Below are positions 50,679 through 59,638 of a stretch of DNA of 64,000 bases, piece after piece (position 1 is the stretch's first letter; the number at the start of each line of letters is the position of its first letter). The stretch is taken from contig OZ240668.1 of NCBI GenBank assembly GCA_965198655.1, positions 1,054,001 through 1,118,000 of the forward strand, given 5' to 3'. A program made the position numbers and the translations under genes. The notes beneath the pieces are model-generated. The model saw nothing but the letters and a program-made list of their open reading frames with translations, was not told the DNA's origin and did not search any database. Source of the DNA: Lichenicola sp965198655. GTDB taxonomy: Bacteria; Pseudomonadota; Alphaproteobacteria; Acetobacterales; Acetobacteraceae.

Positions 50679-52334
50679 TCAGCCGGCCTGCTTCGCCGGT
50701 GCCGTCGGCTTCGCCGTCCCGCCGTTGTTCTCCGTCCTGCGGATGAAGTCCGCGACGTTGTCGTGCAGCTGCTGCAGCGAGTCCTGGTGGGCATACACCA
50801 TGTGCCCGGACTCGTAGTGCCGGAACTCGATGTTGGCCTGCAGCGCGCGCGGCATCGGCAGGTGGCGCATCTCGTACTCGCCCTCGAAATACGGGGTGGC
50901 GAGGTCGTAGTAGCCCTGGTTGAGCAGCACCTTGAGGTTCGGGTTGTAGACCATCGCAGCCGCCAGGTCCGGCATCACGTTGAGCGAGCCGGTCGACGGC
51001 TGCGCCGTGTTCGGCTGCTGGTGCTTCATGTCCCAGTTGTCGATCTGGATGTCGGACTTGTATGCCCTGGTGCCGCCATAGCCGAGCTGGCGTCGCACGT
51101 AGTCGTTGAACGCGGACACGTAGGCCGAGCTGATCGCCGCCGATTGCGGGTCGTACTCCGCCTCCTTCGCCAGCGGGTCCATGCTGGGACCGGCGAACCG
51201 GGTATCGAACCGGCCGGTGGTGTTGATGCCGTCGCTGAGCAGGGTGTGCTCGAACATGCCGCCATCGACGCGCAGGTTGGCCTTTTCCAGGTAGGCGACC
51301 GGCAGCCCGGTGTACTGGTTGAGCTTCTTCGCCACCGCCTCGAGATGGTCGTGGTCGAGCAGCGCGCCCTGCTGCAGCGCAGCCAGGTAGTCGGTGCTGG
51401 CGTAGGTCTCCACCTGGCTCAGAAAGGCGGGCAGGTCGGCGGGCGGCGTACCCGGCAGCTTGTGGTGGTACCAGGCGGTGGCGGCATAGGTCGGCAGCGC
51501 GGTGACGTAGGGCAGGTCGATGCCCGGGTTGGCCTGCGGCCCGTCCACGCTGAGGTCGAAGTTGAGGATCTGCGACAGGAGGATCACGCCGTTGAGGTCG
51601 ACGTTGTCCTGCTCCAGCTCGTTGGCCAGCACCGCCGATCGGGTGGTGCCGTAGCTTTCGCCGAACAGGTATTTCGGCGAGTTCCAGCGGCCGTACTTCG
51701 ACAGGAAGGTGGTGATGAACTGGTCGAACGCGTACGCGTCCTGGTCCACGCCGTAGAAGTTCTTCTCCTTGTCCTTGCCGGCGATGCGCGAGAACCCGGT
51801 GCCGGGCGCATCCACGAACACCAGGTCGCTCGCGTCCATCAGGCTCTGCGCGTTGTTGATCAACTGGTAGGGCGCGGCCGGGCCGTGGTTGTGGTCGAGC
51901 GTCACCACCCGCCGCGGTCCGAGTGCTCCCATGTGCAGCCAGACCGTCGCCGAGCCCGGACCGCCGTTGTAGAGAAAGGTGATCGGCCGGCTGTCCGCGT
52001 GCACGCCCTTGCGGAAATAGGCGACGTAGAACATCGACGCTTCCGCGGTCGGGTTGTCGTCAGCCGGCTTGTCCGGGTCCGTGCTCGCCTTGGCCGCATC
52101 GTCCCAGCCCCTGGGATGCACCACCAGGGTGCCGGCGACCGCGCGGTAGTCGATGTGCTGGCCGCCCGCATCCACGCTCGCGTCGCTGCCGGCCTCGTCC
52201 GCCTCGAGATGCGGAACCGGATGGTCGGTCTTGCTGGTGACCTTGACGGTGGTGTCGTCGGCGCGCGCACCGGCGGCGGACAGGACGGGCATCGCGGTCA
52301 ACAGGGCGGTGGTCAGCAGCACGGATCGGATCAA
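50679..52334 (-). CDS. Secreted S10-family serine carboxypeptidase
   Basis: The 551-residue protein has a signal peptide (about 1-26, ending AGARA) and is exported to the periplasm or outside. The family landmarks are YNGGPGSATVWLHMGALGPR (oxyanion region), nucleophile S227 in GESYGTTR, the catalytic Asp in LLNQGYYDLATP and the His in YESGHMVYAH. It removes C-terminal residues from peptides. The Lys/Pro-rich tail is unusual. The gene ends 44 bp from the EF-G terminator and stands alone. Confidence 0.9.
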   Translation of the reverse strand: MIRSVLLTTALLTAMPVLSAAGARADDTTVKVTSKTDHPVPHLEADEAGSDASVDAGGQHIDYRAVAGTLVVHPRGWDDAAKASTDPDKPADDNPTAEASMFYVAYFRKGVHADSRPITFLYNGGPGSATVWLHMGALGPRRVVTLDHNHGPAAPYQLINNAQSLMDASDLVFVDAPGTGFSRIAGKDKEKNFYGVDQDAYAFDQFITTFLSKYGRWNSPKYLFGESYGTTRSAVLANELEQDNVDLNGVILLSQILNFDLSVDGPQANPGIDLPYVTALPTYAATAWYHHKLPGTPPADLPAFLSQVETYASTDYLAALQQGALLDHDHLEAVAKKLNQYTGLPVAYLEKANLRVDGGMFEHTLLSDGINTTGRFDTRFAGPSMDPLAKEAEYDPQSAAISSAYVSAFNDYVRRQLGYGGTRAYKSDIQIDNWDMKHQQPNTAQPSTGSLNVMPDLAAAMVYNPNLKVLLNQGYYDLATPYFEGEYEMRHLPMPRALQANIEFRHYESGHMVYAHQDSLQQLHDNVADFIRRTENNGGTAKPTAPAKQAG

Positions 52335-52373
52335 GGCTGGGTCCTCGGTACGGAACCTTGACCGCTTACGGGA

Positions 52374-53162
52374 TCATCCCAGCGAGCGCCAGCCTTGCGC
52401 GTCGTGCATGGCACGTCCGTCCGCTTCGAGCTTGATCAGGTGCGACAGCAGGTTGGCCCGCGCCGGCGCATGAAGGTCCGGGCGCAGGTTGCGATAGGCC
52501 CGCGCGAACACCGCCTCGAACGGGAGCGGCTCCCGGGTCAGCACTGAGGCGATCGACGCCTCGCGGGCCGCCCGGTGGTCGAGCAGGCTCTGCACCAGCG
52601 CATGCGGGCGCTCGATCGCCGGGCCGTGCGCCGACAGCATCAGCCGGTCGCCGCGGTCGCGCACCCGCTCCAAGTTGGCGATGAACAAGGAAAGGTCGCC
52701 GGTCGGCGGCGGCGGCACCACGGAGGTGGACCAGCCCATCACGTGGTCGCCGGTGAACAGGATCCCGTCCTCGGTGGCGAAGCAAAGGTGGTCCATGGCA
52801 TGGCCCGGCGTGTCCAGCACCACGAGGCTGCCGATCCGGTCCCCCTCGCCGAGGCCGAGCGGCGCCTGGAACCGCGGATGGGCGCTGCGATGGTGACCGG
52901 CGACCGCCGCCCCGGTGCGCCGCGCCAGCGCCTCGGCGCCGCCGAGATGGTCGTGGTGGGTATGGGTCAGCAGGATGTGCGACACCCCGTTCTTCGCCTC
53001 GGCCAGCACCGCGTCGAGATGCGCCGGATCGTCGCAGCCGGGATCGATCACCAGAGTGCCGCCGGGCCAGTCCATCAGCCAAGTGTTGGTGCCGTGATAG
53101 GTCATCGGCCCCGGGTTGGGAGCGACGACGCGCCGTATCCCCGGCGCCGCCGGCAGAGGCAC
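52374..53162 (-). CDS. Metallo-beta-lactamase-fold hydrolase
   Basis: The 262-residue protein carries the metal-binding HTHHDHLGG motif, GCDDPAHLD, GHHRSAHPR, DTPGHAMDHLCF, and the metal-ligand D and H of LFTGDHVMG and LSAHGPAI. It resembles the LACTB2/glyoxalase II-like branch with a C-terminal winged helix (ALVQSLLDHRAAREASI onward). The most supportable start is a GTG at 53162 (VPLPAAPGIRRVVAPNPGPMTYHGTNTW). An in-frame CTG further up (LTEPAPP) is also possible. It lies 113 bp after the PEP-carboxylase-like gene. Confidence 0.87.
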   Translation of the reverse strand: MPLPAAPGIRRVVAPNPGPMTYHGTNTWLMDWPGGTLVIDPGCDDPAHLDAVLAEAKNGVSHILLTHTHHDHLGGAEALARRTGAAVAGHHRSAHPRFQAPLGLGEGDRIGSLVVLDTPGHAMDHLCFATEDGILFTGDHVMGWSTSVVPPPPTGDLSLFIANLERVRDRGDRLMLSAHGPAIERPHALVQSLLDHRAAREASIASVLTREPLPFEAVFARAYRNLRPDLHAPARANLLSHLIKLEADGRAMHDAQGWRSLG

Positions 53163-53275
53163 GCCGGTCGGCGGCGCCGGCTCGGTCAGGCGCCAGGGAC
53201 GCCGGCGGCCCGGCCGTGTCGGCTCCGTATCCGGGACGCTCGGGTTCAGGACGCTCGGGTCCAGGATAAACGGGC

Positions 53276-56113
53276 TCAGCCGAACGCGCCGACGCCGTGC
53301 ATCACCGCGACGCTGATCTCGCGCACCAGCTCGAAGAGCTGGCGCATCGGCTCGAAGATCTCGGCGGTCTCGCGGGTGTAGGCGTTGACCGCGCGGGGCC
53401 CGGTCGGCTCGCGGAAGTCGAGCGGCACCGCCTCCTCCACTCCTTGCGGGAAGATCTCCGCCATCTGCGCCAGCACGTTGGGGATCTCCAGGCGCAGCAC
53501 CTGGTCGTCCAGCGCTTCCCGGGTGAAGCCGTCGCGCGGCGAGAAGTACGGGATCCGGGTCGCGAGCAGCCAGATCCGCTCGATCAGGGTGAGGCGGATC
53601 GCGTGCAGCAGGATCTCCGGCGCCGCCATCCGCGGCGCGTCGGGCCAGGCGGTGCGCAGCGCCAGGTGGTCGGCCTGGATGCGGCGGAACATCGCCTGCG
53701 TGTCGGCCCACAGGTCGAGCCGCTCCAGCCCCTGGCTCAGCGTCACCAGCGCAATGCGGCGCGCCGGGTTGGCCTCGTGCGCGGCGCGGTCGAGCCAGAC
53801 GCCGGGATCCAGCGTCAGCACGATGGCGCGCAGCACGTCGCGGTCGGAATGCGCGAGCGCGTGGCTGGCGAAGTCGAGCGCCCGACGGAAGCGCGGGCTG
53901 CCGGTCAGGAACGCCTCGAAGGTGTCCGGGTGGCGCGCGGCCGCCAGCCCCAGCCCTTGCAGCGTGTTCGCGCACCAGCCGAGCTGCTGCAGGATGGCGT
54001 TGTTGGGGATCGCGCGCAGCTCGCGCGGGTGCCGGATCCGGGCCGTGCCCCCGGCGGCGTCGCTCTGTCGCGAGGCCGGACGCGAGCCGGTGCGGTCGAT
54101 CAGCGCCGGCCCGAACGCGCCCAGCAGCCCGGCATAGCCCGGATCCTCGACCAGCTCGGTCATGCCGAGCGCGATCGCGGAGAAGAAGTCGGCGGAAAAG
54201 TCGGGCTGGTCGTAGATCGGGTCGTTCTCGCGACGCGTGACCGCGAAGGCGTGCTCGGCGATGGTGCCGACCGTGGCGTCCGCCAGCGCCTCCGTGCCGA
54301 ACAGCAGGTAGCCGTCGCCGCCCTGGAACGCGGTCTCCTCGCGGCAGGCGATGCCGGCGGCGCCGAACGCGAGCCGCGTATGCGGGGTGGACAGGTAGTC
54401 CAGCCGGTCGGCCAGCGCGAACGGGTGGCCGCCGCGCCCGATGCTCTCGCCGTGGGTGTCGAACAGGATCACCTCGACGTCGGCGAGGCCACGGGCGGCG
54501 AGCAGGTCGGCGATCTTCAGACGCAGCCGCTCCACCAGGTAGGTGGCGGCGAGCTGGCCGACATAGCGCCCGCTGTCGGAATAGCCGAACTGCAGCGCCA
54601 TCCGGCCGGTGCGGCGCAGGTAGTCGCGCCAGTGCCGGGAGCGCAGCGCCTCCTCGACCACCCGGGCGCCGTTCATCATCGCCTCGCGGGTCTCGAACAG
54701 CGGCGAGATCTCGACGTGGTCCTCGATGCCGAACAGCCGCGCCAGCCACAGCGCCACCAGCAGCGTGTAGCCGCTCTCGGTCTCGGCGATCAGGAACCGG
54801 ACCGGGCTCGCGCCGTCGACGTGCTTGACGATCTGCGTGACCGTCATCATCAGCCGCGCCGCCGAGGCCTGCTCGGACAGCAGCCCGCCGAAATCCACCG
54901 GCACCGCGTGCACCTCGGACAGCGCCTCGTTGATCCCGGTCAGCAGCGCCCGCCGCTGCGCCGGGTTCTCCGGGCTGTCCTGTATGCCCAGCCGCTGACG
55001 GGCGACGTTGTGCAACTGGGTGGCGTTCAGCCGCACATGGGTGTGGGCCAGCCCCATGCCGTGCGACGCGAAGCCGGCGCGGGCCACGGCGAGCGGCAGC
55101 CGGTCCGGCTCGGGTGCGGCCCCGAGCGCCTCGGCGAAGAACGGGTCCAGCACCGACGGGCTCAGCATCGCTTCCTCGCGCCGGTCCACCAGCGCGCTCG
55201 CGAACCGGGCCACCCGCTCGGCCTCGGCGCGGTCCGGCGCCGCCTCGATCTGTGCTGCCACCGCCCCGATCGCGGTCCCGATACGGGCCAGCATCGCCGC
55301 CGGCGGCGCCTGCAGCCGGTCGAGCTGTGCTCGCAGCCGTTCGAGCTGCAACAGTTTCATGCGCAGCCGCAGCCGCAGCATGTCCCACCAGCCGATGTCG
55401 GTGCGCCCGTCTGTGTCGAAGCCGACCCAGCTCGCCAGGATCAGCGGTCGCGGCACCAGAACGGTCCAGCTTTGCGGCCAGTGCGCGGCCGCTTCCTCCA
55501 GCAGGGCCCGGTTCAGCCGGTCGATCGCGTCGCGTCCGCGCCCGATGGCGAGGCTGGCGAGGTGGAACTCGTCGGCCAGCGTCGGCGTGGCCGGACGCTG
55601 CGACCGCAGCTCCGGCACCGTGCCGCCGCCGCTGGCGGCCTCGGCCAGCGCCTCGTAGACCGGCGTCGCCAGCGCGAAGGTCGGGTGCGCTGTGAACACG
55701 GCGGCGAAGCGGGTGCGGTTGATCGCGTGGCGGAACTGGGCCAGCGGGATCGGGCTGTCGTCCGGATCGGGCCGTACCAGCCGGGACGCGATGCGGCGCA
55801 GCCGTCCGGCGGTGTCGGTGCCGCGGTCGAGCCCGACATAGCGCGCCACCCGTTCGGCACGGCCGGCGAAGGCGTCGTCGCGCAGCCGGCGCACCAGGTC
55901 GCCGATCTCGGCGATGGCGAGGCTCCCCTCGTCGAGCTGGCGCGACAACAGCAGGGCCACCGCCAGCACCGGGTTGCCGAACGGGTCCTGCTCCTGTCGC
56001 TCCACCAGTTGCGCGGTCAGCGCGACCAGCCGCGCCAGATGGGCCCCGGCATCGGCGGGACGGTCGGCCTCGAGGGCCGGGTTCTGGTCGTCCATGACGG
56101 GATCGTGCTCCAT
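53276..56113 (-). CDS. ppc: Phosphoenolpyruvate carboxylase-like protein with altered active site
   Basis: The protein of about 945 residues shows PEP carboxylase architecture and conserved landmarks: H143 in FTAHPTF, GYSDSG, SIGRGG, and HTHVRLNATQLHN. In the classical enzyme the motifs are TAHPTE, GYSDSxKD and FHGRGGSIGRGG, and the C-terminus is NTG. Here the Glu is Phe, the catalytic Lys is R516, the GRGG arginine is H554 (FDTHGESIGRGG), and the chain ends GVGAFG. It may be a homologue with another substrate or no carboxylation. I chose ATG 56113; ATGs at 56143 and 56095 are alternatives, none with a strong ribosome-binding site. Confidence 0.8.
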   Translation of the reverse strand: MEHDPVMDDQNPALEADRPADAGAHLARLVALTAQLVERQEQDPFGNPVLAVALLLSRQLDEGSLAIAEIGDLVRRLRDDAFAGRAERVARYVGLDRGTDTAGRLRRIASRLVRPDPDDSPIPLAQFRHAINRTRFAAVFTAHPTFALATPVYEALAEAASGGGTVPELRSQRPATPTLADEFHLASLAIGRGRDAIDRLNRALLEEAAAHWPQSWTVLVPRPLILASWVGFDTDGRTDIGWWDMLRLRLRMKLLQLERLRAQLDRLQAPPAAMLARIGTAIGAVAAQIEAAPDRAEAERVARFASALVDRREEAMLSPSVLDPFFAEALGAAPEPDRLPLAVARAGFASHGMGLAHTHVRLNATQLHNVARQRLGIQDSPENPAQRRALLTGINEALSEVHAVPVDFGGLLSEQASAARLMMTVTQIVKHVDGASPVRFLIAETESGYTLLVALWLARLFGIEDHVEISPLFETREAMMNGARVVEEALRSRHWRDYLRRTGRMALQFGYSDSGRYVGQLAATYLVERLRLKIADLLAARGLADVEVILFDTHGESIGRGGHPFALADRLDYLSTPHTRLAFGAAGIACREETAFQGGDGYLLFGTEALADATVGTIAEHAFAVTRRENDPIYDQPDFSADFFSAIALGMTELVEDPGYAGLLGAFGPALIDRTGSRPASRQSDAAGGTARIRHPRELRAIPNNAILQQLGWCANTLQGLGLAAARHPDTFEAFLTGSPRFRRALDFASHALAHSDRDVLRAIVLTLDPGVWLDRAAHEANPARRIALVTLSQGLERLDLWADTQAMFRRIQADHLALRTAWPDAPRMAAPEILLHAIRLTLIERIWLLATRIPYFSPRDGFTREALDDQVLRLEIPNVLAQMAEIFPQGVEEAVPLDFREPTGPRAVNAYTRETAEIFEPMRQLFELVREISVAVMHGVGAFG

Positions 56114-56239
56114 GGGTCGGGCAGCGCCGGCGAAGGGTTCCATGTCCGGCAACGCGCCGCAACATCGAAGCCCTGTCACGGACCGCGCTTGGGGCCCCAG
56201 GGCTTGGGGATGGGGCAGGGCGGGTGCTACCTCCAACCG

Positions 56240-57553
56240 ATGAACGCCTGGTCGGATCCCGTTGCGGACGCCGTTGCACCTCCGGGCGGGGCCGATCCGG
56301 ACGGCGCGGCACGGCGCGGCCTGGCCCGGCAGAAGCGTCGCGCCACCCTGCTGCTGGCGGCGATGGGCGGGCTGGTGCTGGCGGGCTACGCAGCGGGACA
56401 CGGGTTCTGGGCCGGGCTGCTGCAGGCGACCGCCAAGGCCGGGCTGGTCGGCGGGCTGGCGGACTGGTTCGCGGTCACGGCGCTGTTCCGCCATCCGCTC
56501 GGCCTGCCGATCCCGCACACCGCGATCCTGCCGGCGCAGAAGGACCGGCTGGGCCGCGCGCTGGGCGGCTTCGTCGCCAACCACGTGTTCACCGAGGCCG
56601 ACATCGACCGGGCGCTGGCCCGCATCGACCTGCCGCTGCTGCTGCAGGGCGTGCTGCTGGACCCGCACGTGTCGGAGATGGCGCAAGGTGCCGCGAGGCG
56701 TATGGTCCCGCACTTGCTGGACGGGCTGGAGGCGGGCCGGGCGCGGGAGCTGCTGGCGCGCCTGCTGCCGCGGCTGCTGAACAACAACCACCTGGCGCCG
56801 GTGGTGGCGCGGGGCTTGCGCGCCCTGGTCGACGGCGACCGGCACCAGGAGGTGCTGTCGTTCCTGCTCGACCAGATCAAGGTGCTGCTGAAGAGCCGCG
56901 AGGCGCACCTGCACCAGATGATCGCCGACCGGGTGCGCGAGCAGGGCGGCCGCCTGGTGGGATGGGCGATCGGCGGCTCGGTCGCGAGCCGGGTGCTGGG
57001 CGCAATCACCGCGGAGCTGGAACGCACCGATCCGCACGATTCCGACCTGCGCGAGGCGGTGACGGCCTGGATGCGGCGCGAGATCGACCTGATCGAGACC
57101 GACCCGGACCGCGCCCGCGAGCTGGGCGACACCGTGCGCGCGCTGTTCACCCATCACAGCCTGAAGCAGTGGGCCGCCCATGTGTGGAGCCGCGCACGCG
57201 GCGCGATCGAGGACGACCTCGGCCAGCCGGAAAGCTGGATCGCCCGGCTGGTGGCGGAGTCGCTCCACCGCACCGGCGAGGTGGTGGGGCAGGACAGGGC
57301 GGTGCGGGACGCGATCGACCGGGCGGCGCGCACCCTGGCGCGCCGGGCCCTGCCGGGCCTGCGGGCGCAGCTCGCCGGCTTCATTGCCGAGGTGGTCGCC
57401 GGCTGGGACACGAGGCTGCTGGTCGACCGGCTGGAGCTGCGCGTCGGGCGCGACCTGCAGTTCGTGCGGATCAACGGCACCCTGGTCGGCGCCATGGTCG
57501 GCGGCCTGCTGTTCCTCGGCCTGCGCCTGCTGCTCGGACCCGAAGCCGGATAG
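56240..57553 (+). CDS. DUF445 family membrane protein
   Basis: The 437-residue protein has an N-terminal helix (about 35-55, LLLAAMGGLVLAGYAAGHGF), the DUF445 hallmark AGLVGGLADWFAVTALFRHPLGLPIPHTAI, a long helical middle (about 90-400) and a C-terminal helix (LVGAMVGGLLFLGLRLLLG). Both ends are membrane-embedded, with the helical part between. Function unknown. It is divergent from the PEP-carboxylase-like gene across a 126-bp gap. Confidence 0.88.
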   Translation: MNAWSDPVADAVAPPGGADPDGAARRGLARQKRRATLLLAAMGGLVLAGYAAGHGFWAGLLQATAKAGLVGGLADWFAVTALFRHPLGLPIPHTAILPAQKDRLGRALGGFVANHVFTEADIDRALARIDLPLLLQGVLLDPHVSEMAQGAARRMVPHLLDGLEAGRARELLARLLPRLLNNNHLAPVVARGLRALVDGDRHQEVLSFLLDQIKVLLKSREAHLHQMIADRVREQGGRLVGWAIGGSVASRVLGAITAELERTDPHDSDLREAVTAWMRREIDLIETDPDRARELGDTVRALFTHHSLKQWAAHVWSRARGAIEDDLGQPESWIARLVAESLHRTGEVVGQDRAVRDAIDRAARTLARRALPGLRAQLAGFIAEVVAGWDTRLLVDRLELRVGRDLQFVRINGTLVGAMVGGLLFLGLRLLLGPEAG

Positions 57554-57575
57554 GCGCGATCCGGGCCACAAGGCC

Positions 57576-57632
57576 TTGACGTTGCGTCGGTCCGGGCTCA
57601 TCTCCCCCAAACAGGACCGAGCGGGTCCTGTT
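57576..57632 (+). promoter_or_regulatory. Promoter and palindromic operator of the suf regulator
   Basis: TTGACG (57576-57581) with a weak -10 about 17 bp later would start transcription near 57611. There the perfect palindrome AACAGGACC-GAGCG-GGTCCTGTT (57610-57632) sits, ending 17 bp before the Rrf2 ATG. It has no T-run and looks like a protein-binding site, probably for the Rrf2 protein itself (inference). Confidence 0.6.
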
Positions 57633-57648
57633 GAACCCCCGGGGCGTC

Positions 57649-58125
57649 ATGCTGCGCTTGTCCAAGCTCGCGGATTATGCGGTCGTGGTGCTGGTGCGCT
57701 TGTCGCATCACGACGGCGAGGTCACCACCTCGCCCACCCTGGCGCAGGCGACCGGCGTGCCGGAGCCGACCGTGGCCAAGGTGCTGAAGGCGCTGTGCGC
57801 CGCGGGCCTGGTCGCCAGCACGCGTGGCGCGCGCGGCGGCTACCGCCTGGTGCGGCCCCTGCACGCGATCCCGGTGGCCGTGGTGATCCGCGCCATCGAC
57901 GGGCCGATCTCGCTCACCGCTTGCGTCGACGGCGCCACCGGCGGCTGCGAGGCGCAGGAAACCTGCCCGGTGCGGGGGCGCTGGGACCCGGTCAACGAGG
58001 CGATCCGCGCCGCCCTGACCCGTATCACGCTGGACCAGATGGACGTGCCGCCGCCCTGCGGCGGCGTCCGCGACGCCCGCCGAGCCGACCGTCACCTCCC
58101 TGCCCATCATCAAGCTGCCGAGTGA
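57649..58125 (+). CDS. Rrf2-family Fe-S-responsive regulator of suf
   Basis: The 158-residue winged-helix regulator opens MLRLSKLADYAVVVLVRLS. It has a helix-turn-helix with VPEPTVAKVLKAL, wing RGARGGY, and cysteines C92, C100 and C106, close to the 92/98/104 cluster ligands of IscR. It probably binds a [2Fe-2S] cluster and tunes the operon to Fe-S supply. I chose ATG 57649; TTG 57631 lies inside the palindrome. sufB follows 7 bp after the stop. Confidence 0.9.
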   Translation: MLRLSKLADYAVVVLVRLSHHDGEVTTSPTLAQATGVPEPTVAKVLKALCAAGLVASTRGARGGYRLVRPLHAIPVAVVIRAIDGPISLTACVDGATGGCEAQETCPVRGRWDPVNEAIRAALTRITLDQMDVPPPCGGVRDARRADRHLPAHHQAAE

Positions 58126-58132
58126 GGCCCCG

Positions 58133-59638
58133 ATGCCTGCCGTTGCCGAGACCCTGAACACCGTCGAGAGCCTCACCCAGTCCAGCTACAAGTGGGGGTT
58201 CCAGACCGACATCGAGATGGACGTCGCCCCCAAGGGGCTGAGCGAGGACACCATCCGCCTGATCTCGGCGCGCAAGGAGGAGCCGGACTGGCTGCTGGCC
58301 TGGCGACTCAAGGCCTATGCCGCCTGGCTGACCATGCAGGCGCCGGGCTGGGGCAAGATCGGCCACCCGCCGATCGACTTCCAGGATGTGCACTACTACG
58401 CCGCCCCGAAGCGCAAGCCCGGTCCGAAGTCGCTGGACGAGGTCGATCCGGAGCTGCTCGCGGTGTACGAGAAGCTGGGCATCCCGCTCAAGGAGCGGGC
58501 GATGCTGGCCGGCGTCGAGGTGCCCGATGGCGGCGAGGCGGACGGAAGGGACGGGCGGCCGCAGATCGCGGTGGACGCAGTGTTCGACAGCGTGTCGGTC
58601 GCCACCACCTTCCGCAGCACCCTGGCCAAGGTCGGCGTCATCTTCTGCCCGATCAGCGAGGCGGTGCGCGAGCATCCCGAGCTGGTGCGGCAGTATCTGG
58701 GCTCGGTGGTGCCGGCGGCGGACAACTTCTACGCGGCGCTGAATTCGGCGGTGTTCACCGACGGCTCGTTCGTGTTCATCCCCAAGGGCGTGAAGTGCCC
58801 GATGGAGCTGAGCACCTATTTCCGGATCAATGCCAAGAACACCGGGCAGTTCGAGCGCACCCTGATCATCGCCGAGGACGGCGCCTCGGTATCCTACCTC
58901 GAAGGCTGCACCGCACCCATGCGCGACGAGAACCAGTTGCACGCCGCGGTGGTCGAGCTGGTCGCCATGGACGACGCCACGATCAAGTACTCCACGGTGC
59001 AGAACTGGTATCCGGGCGACGCCAACGGCAAGGGCGGGATCTACAACTTCGTCACCAAGCGCGGTGCCTGCCGTGGTGCCCGCTCCAAGATCTCCTGGAC
59101 CCAGGTCGAGACCGGGTCCGCGATCACCTGGAAGTACCCGTCCTGCATCCTCCAGGGCGAGGGTTCGGTCGGCGAGTTCTACTCGGTGGCGGTGACCAAC
59201 AACCACCAGCAGGCCGATACCGGGACCAAGATGCTGCATATCGGCCGCAACACGCGCTCCACCATCGTCGCCAAGACGATCAGCGCCGGCCGCTCGGACA
59301 GCACCTATCGCGGCCTGGTGCGGGTGATGCCCAAGGCGTCGGGGGCGCGCAACTTCACCCAGTGCGACAGCCTGCTGATCGGCGACCAGTGCGGGGCGCA
59401 CACCGTGCCCTACATCGAGAACCGCAACATGACCGCCAAGACCGAGCACGAAGCCACCACCTCGAAGATCTCCGAGGACCAGTTGTTCTATTGCCGCTCG
59501 CGCGGCCTGTCGGAAGAGGACGCGGTCGGCATGATCGTCAACGGCTTCTGCAAGGACGTGCTCAAGGAGCTGCCGATGGAGTTCGCGGTGGAAGCGCAGA
59601 AGCTGCTCCAGGTCAGCCTGGAGGGGAGCGTCGGATGA
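58133..59638 (+). CDS. sufB: Fe-S cluster scaffold subunit SufB
   Basis: The 501-residue SufB is the main scaffold of the SufBC2D complex. SSYKWGFQTDIEMDVAPKGL, the FVFIPKGVKCPMELSTYFRIN core, the beta-helix with ISWTQVETGSAITWKYPSCIL (conserved Cys), and the C-terminal HEATTSKISEDQLFYCRSRGLSEEDA are present. Its stop overlaps the sufC start as ATGA, coupling translation. Confidence 0.97.
   Translation: MPAVAETLNTVESLTQSSYKWGFQTDIEMDVAPKGLSEDTIRLISARKEEPDWLLAWRLKAYAAWLTMQAPGWGKIGHPPIDFQDVHYYAAPKRKPGPKSLDEVDPELLAVYEKLGIPLKERAMLAGVEVPDGGEADGRDGRPQIAVDAVFDSVSVATTFRSTLAKVGVIFCPISEAVREHPELVRQYLGSVVPAADNFYAALNSAVFTDGSFVFIPKGVKCPMELSTYFRINAKNTGQFERTLIIAEDGASVSYLEGCTAPMRDENQLHAAVVELVAMDDATIKYSTVQNWYPGDANGKGGIYNFVTKRGACRGARSKISWTQVETGSAITWKYPSCILQGEGSVGEFYSVAVTNNHQQADTGTKMLHIGRNTRSTIVAKTISAGRSDSTYRGLVRVMPKASGARNFTQCDSLLIGDQCGAHTVPYIENRNMTAKTEHEATTSKISEDQLFYCRSRGLSEEDAVGMIVNGFCKDVLKELPMEFAVEAQKLLQVSLEGSVG

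Noticed and set aside
52374..56312. A 1312-codon minus-strand frame continuous with the MBL hydrolase
   Set aside because: Only the last part is coding; upstream it is the alternate frame of the PEP-carboxylase-like gene, with Arg/Pro/Ala-rich nonsense sequence.
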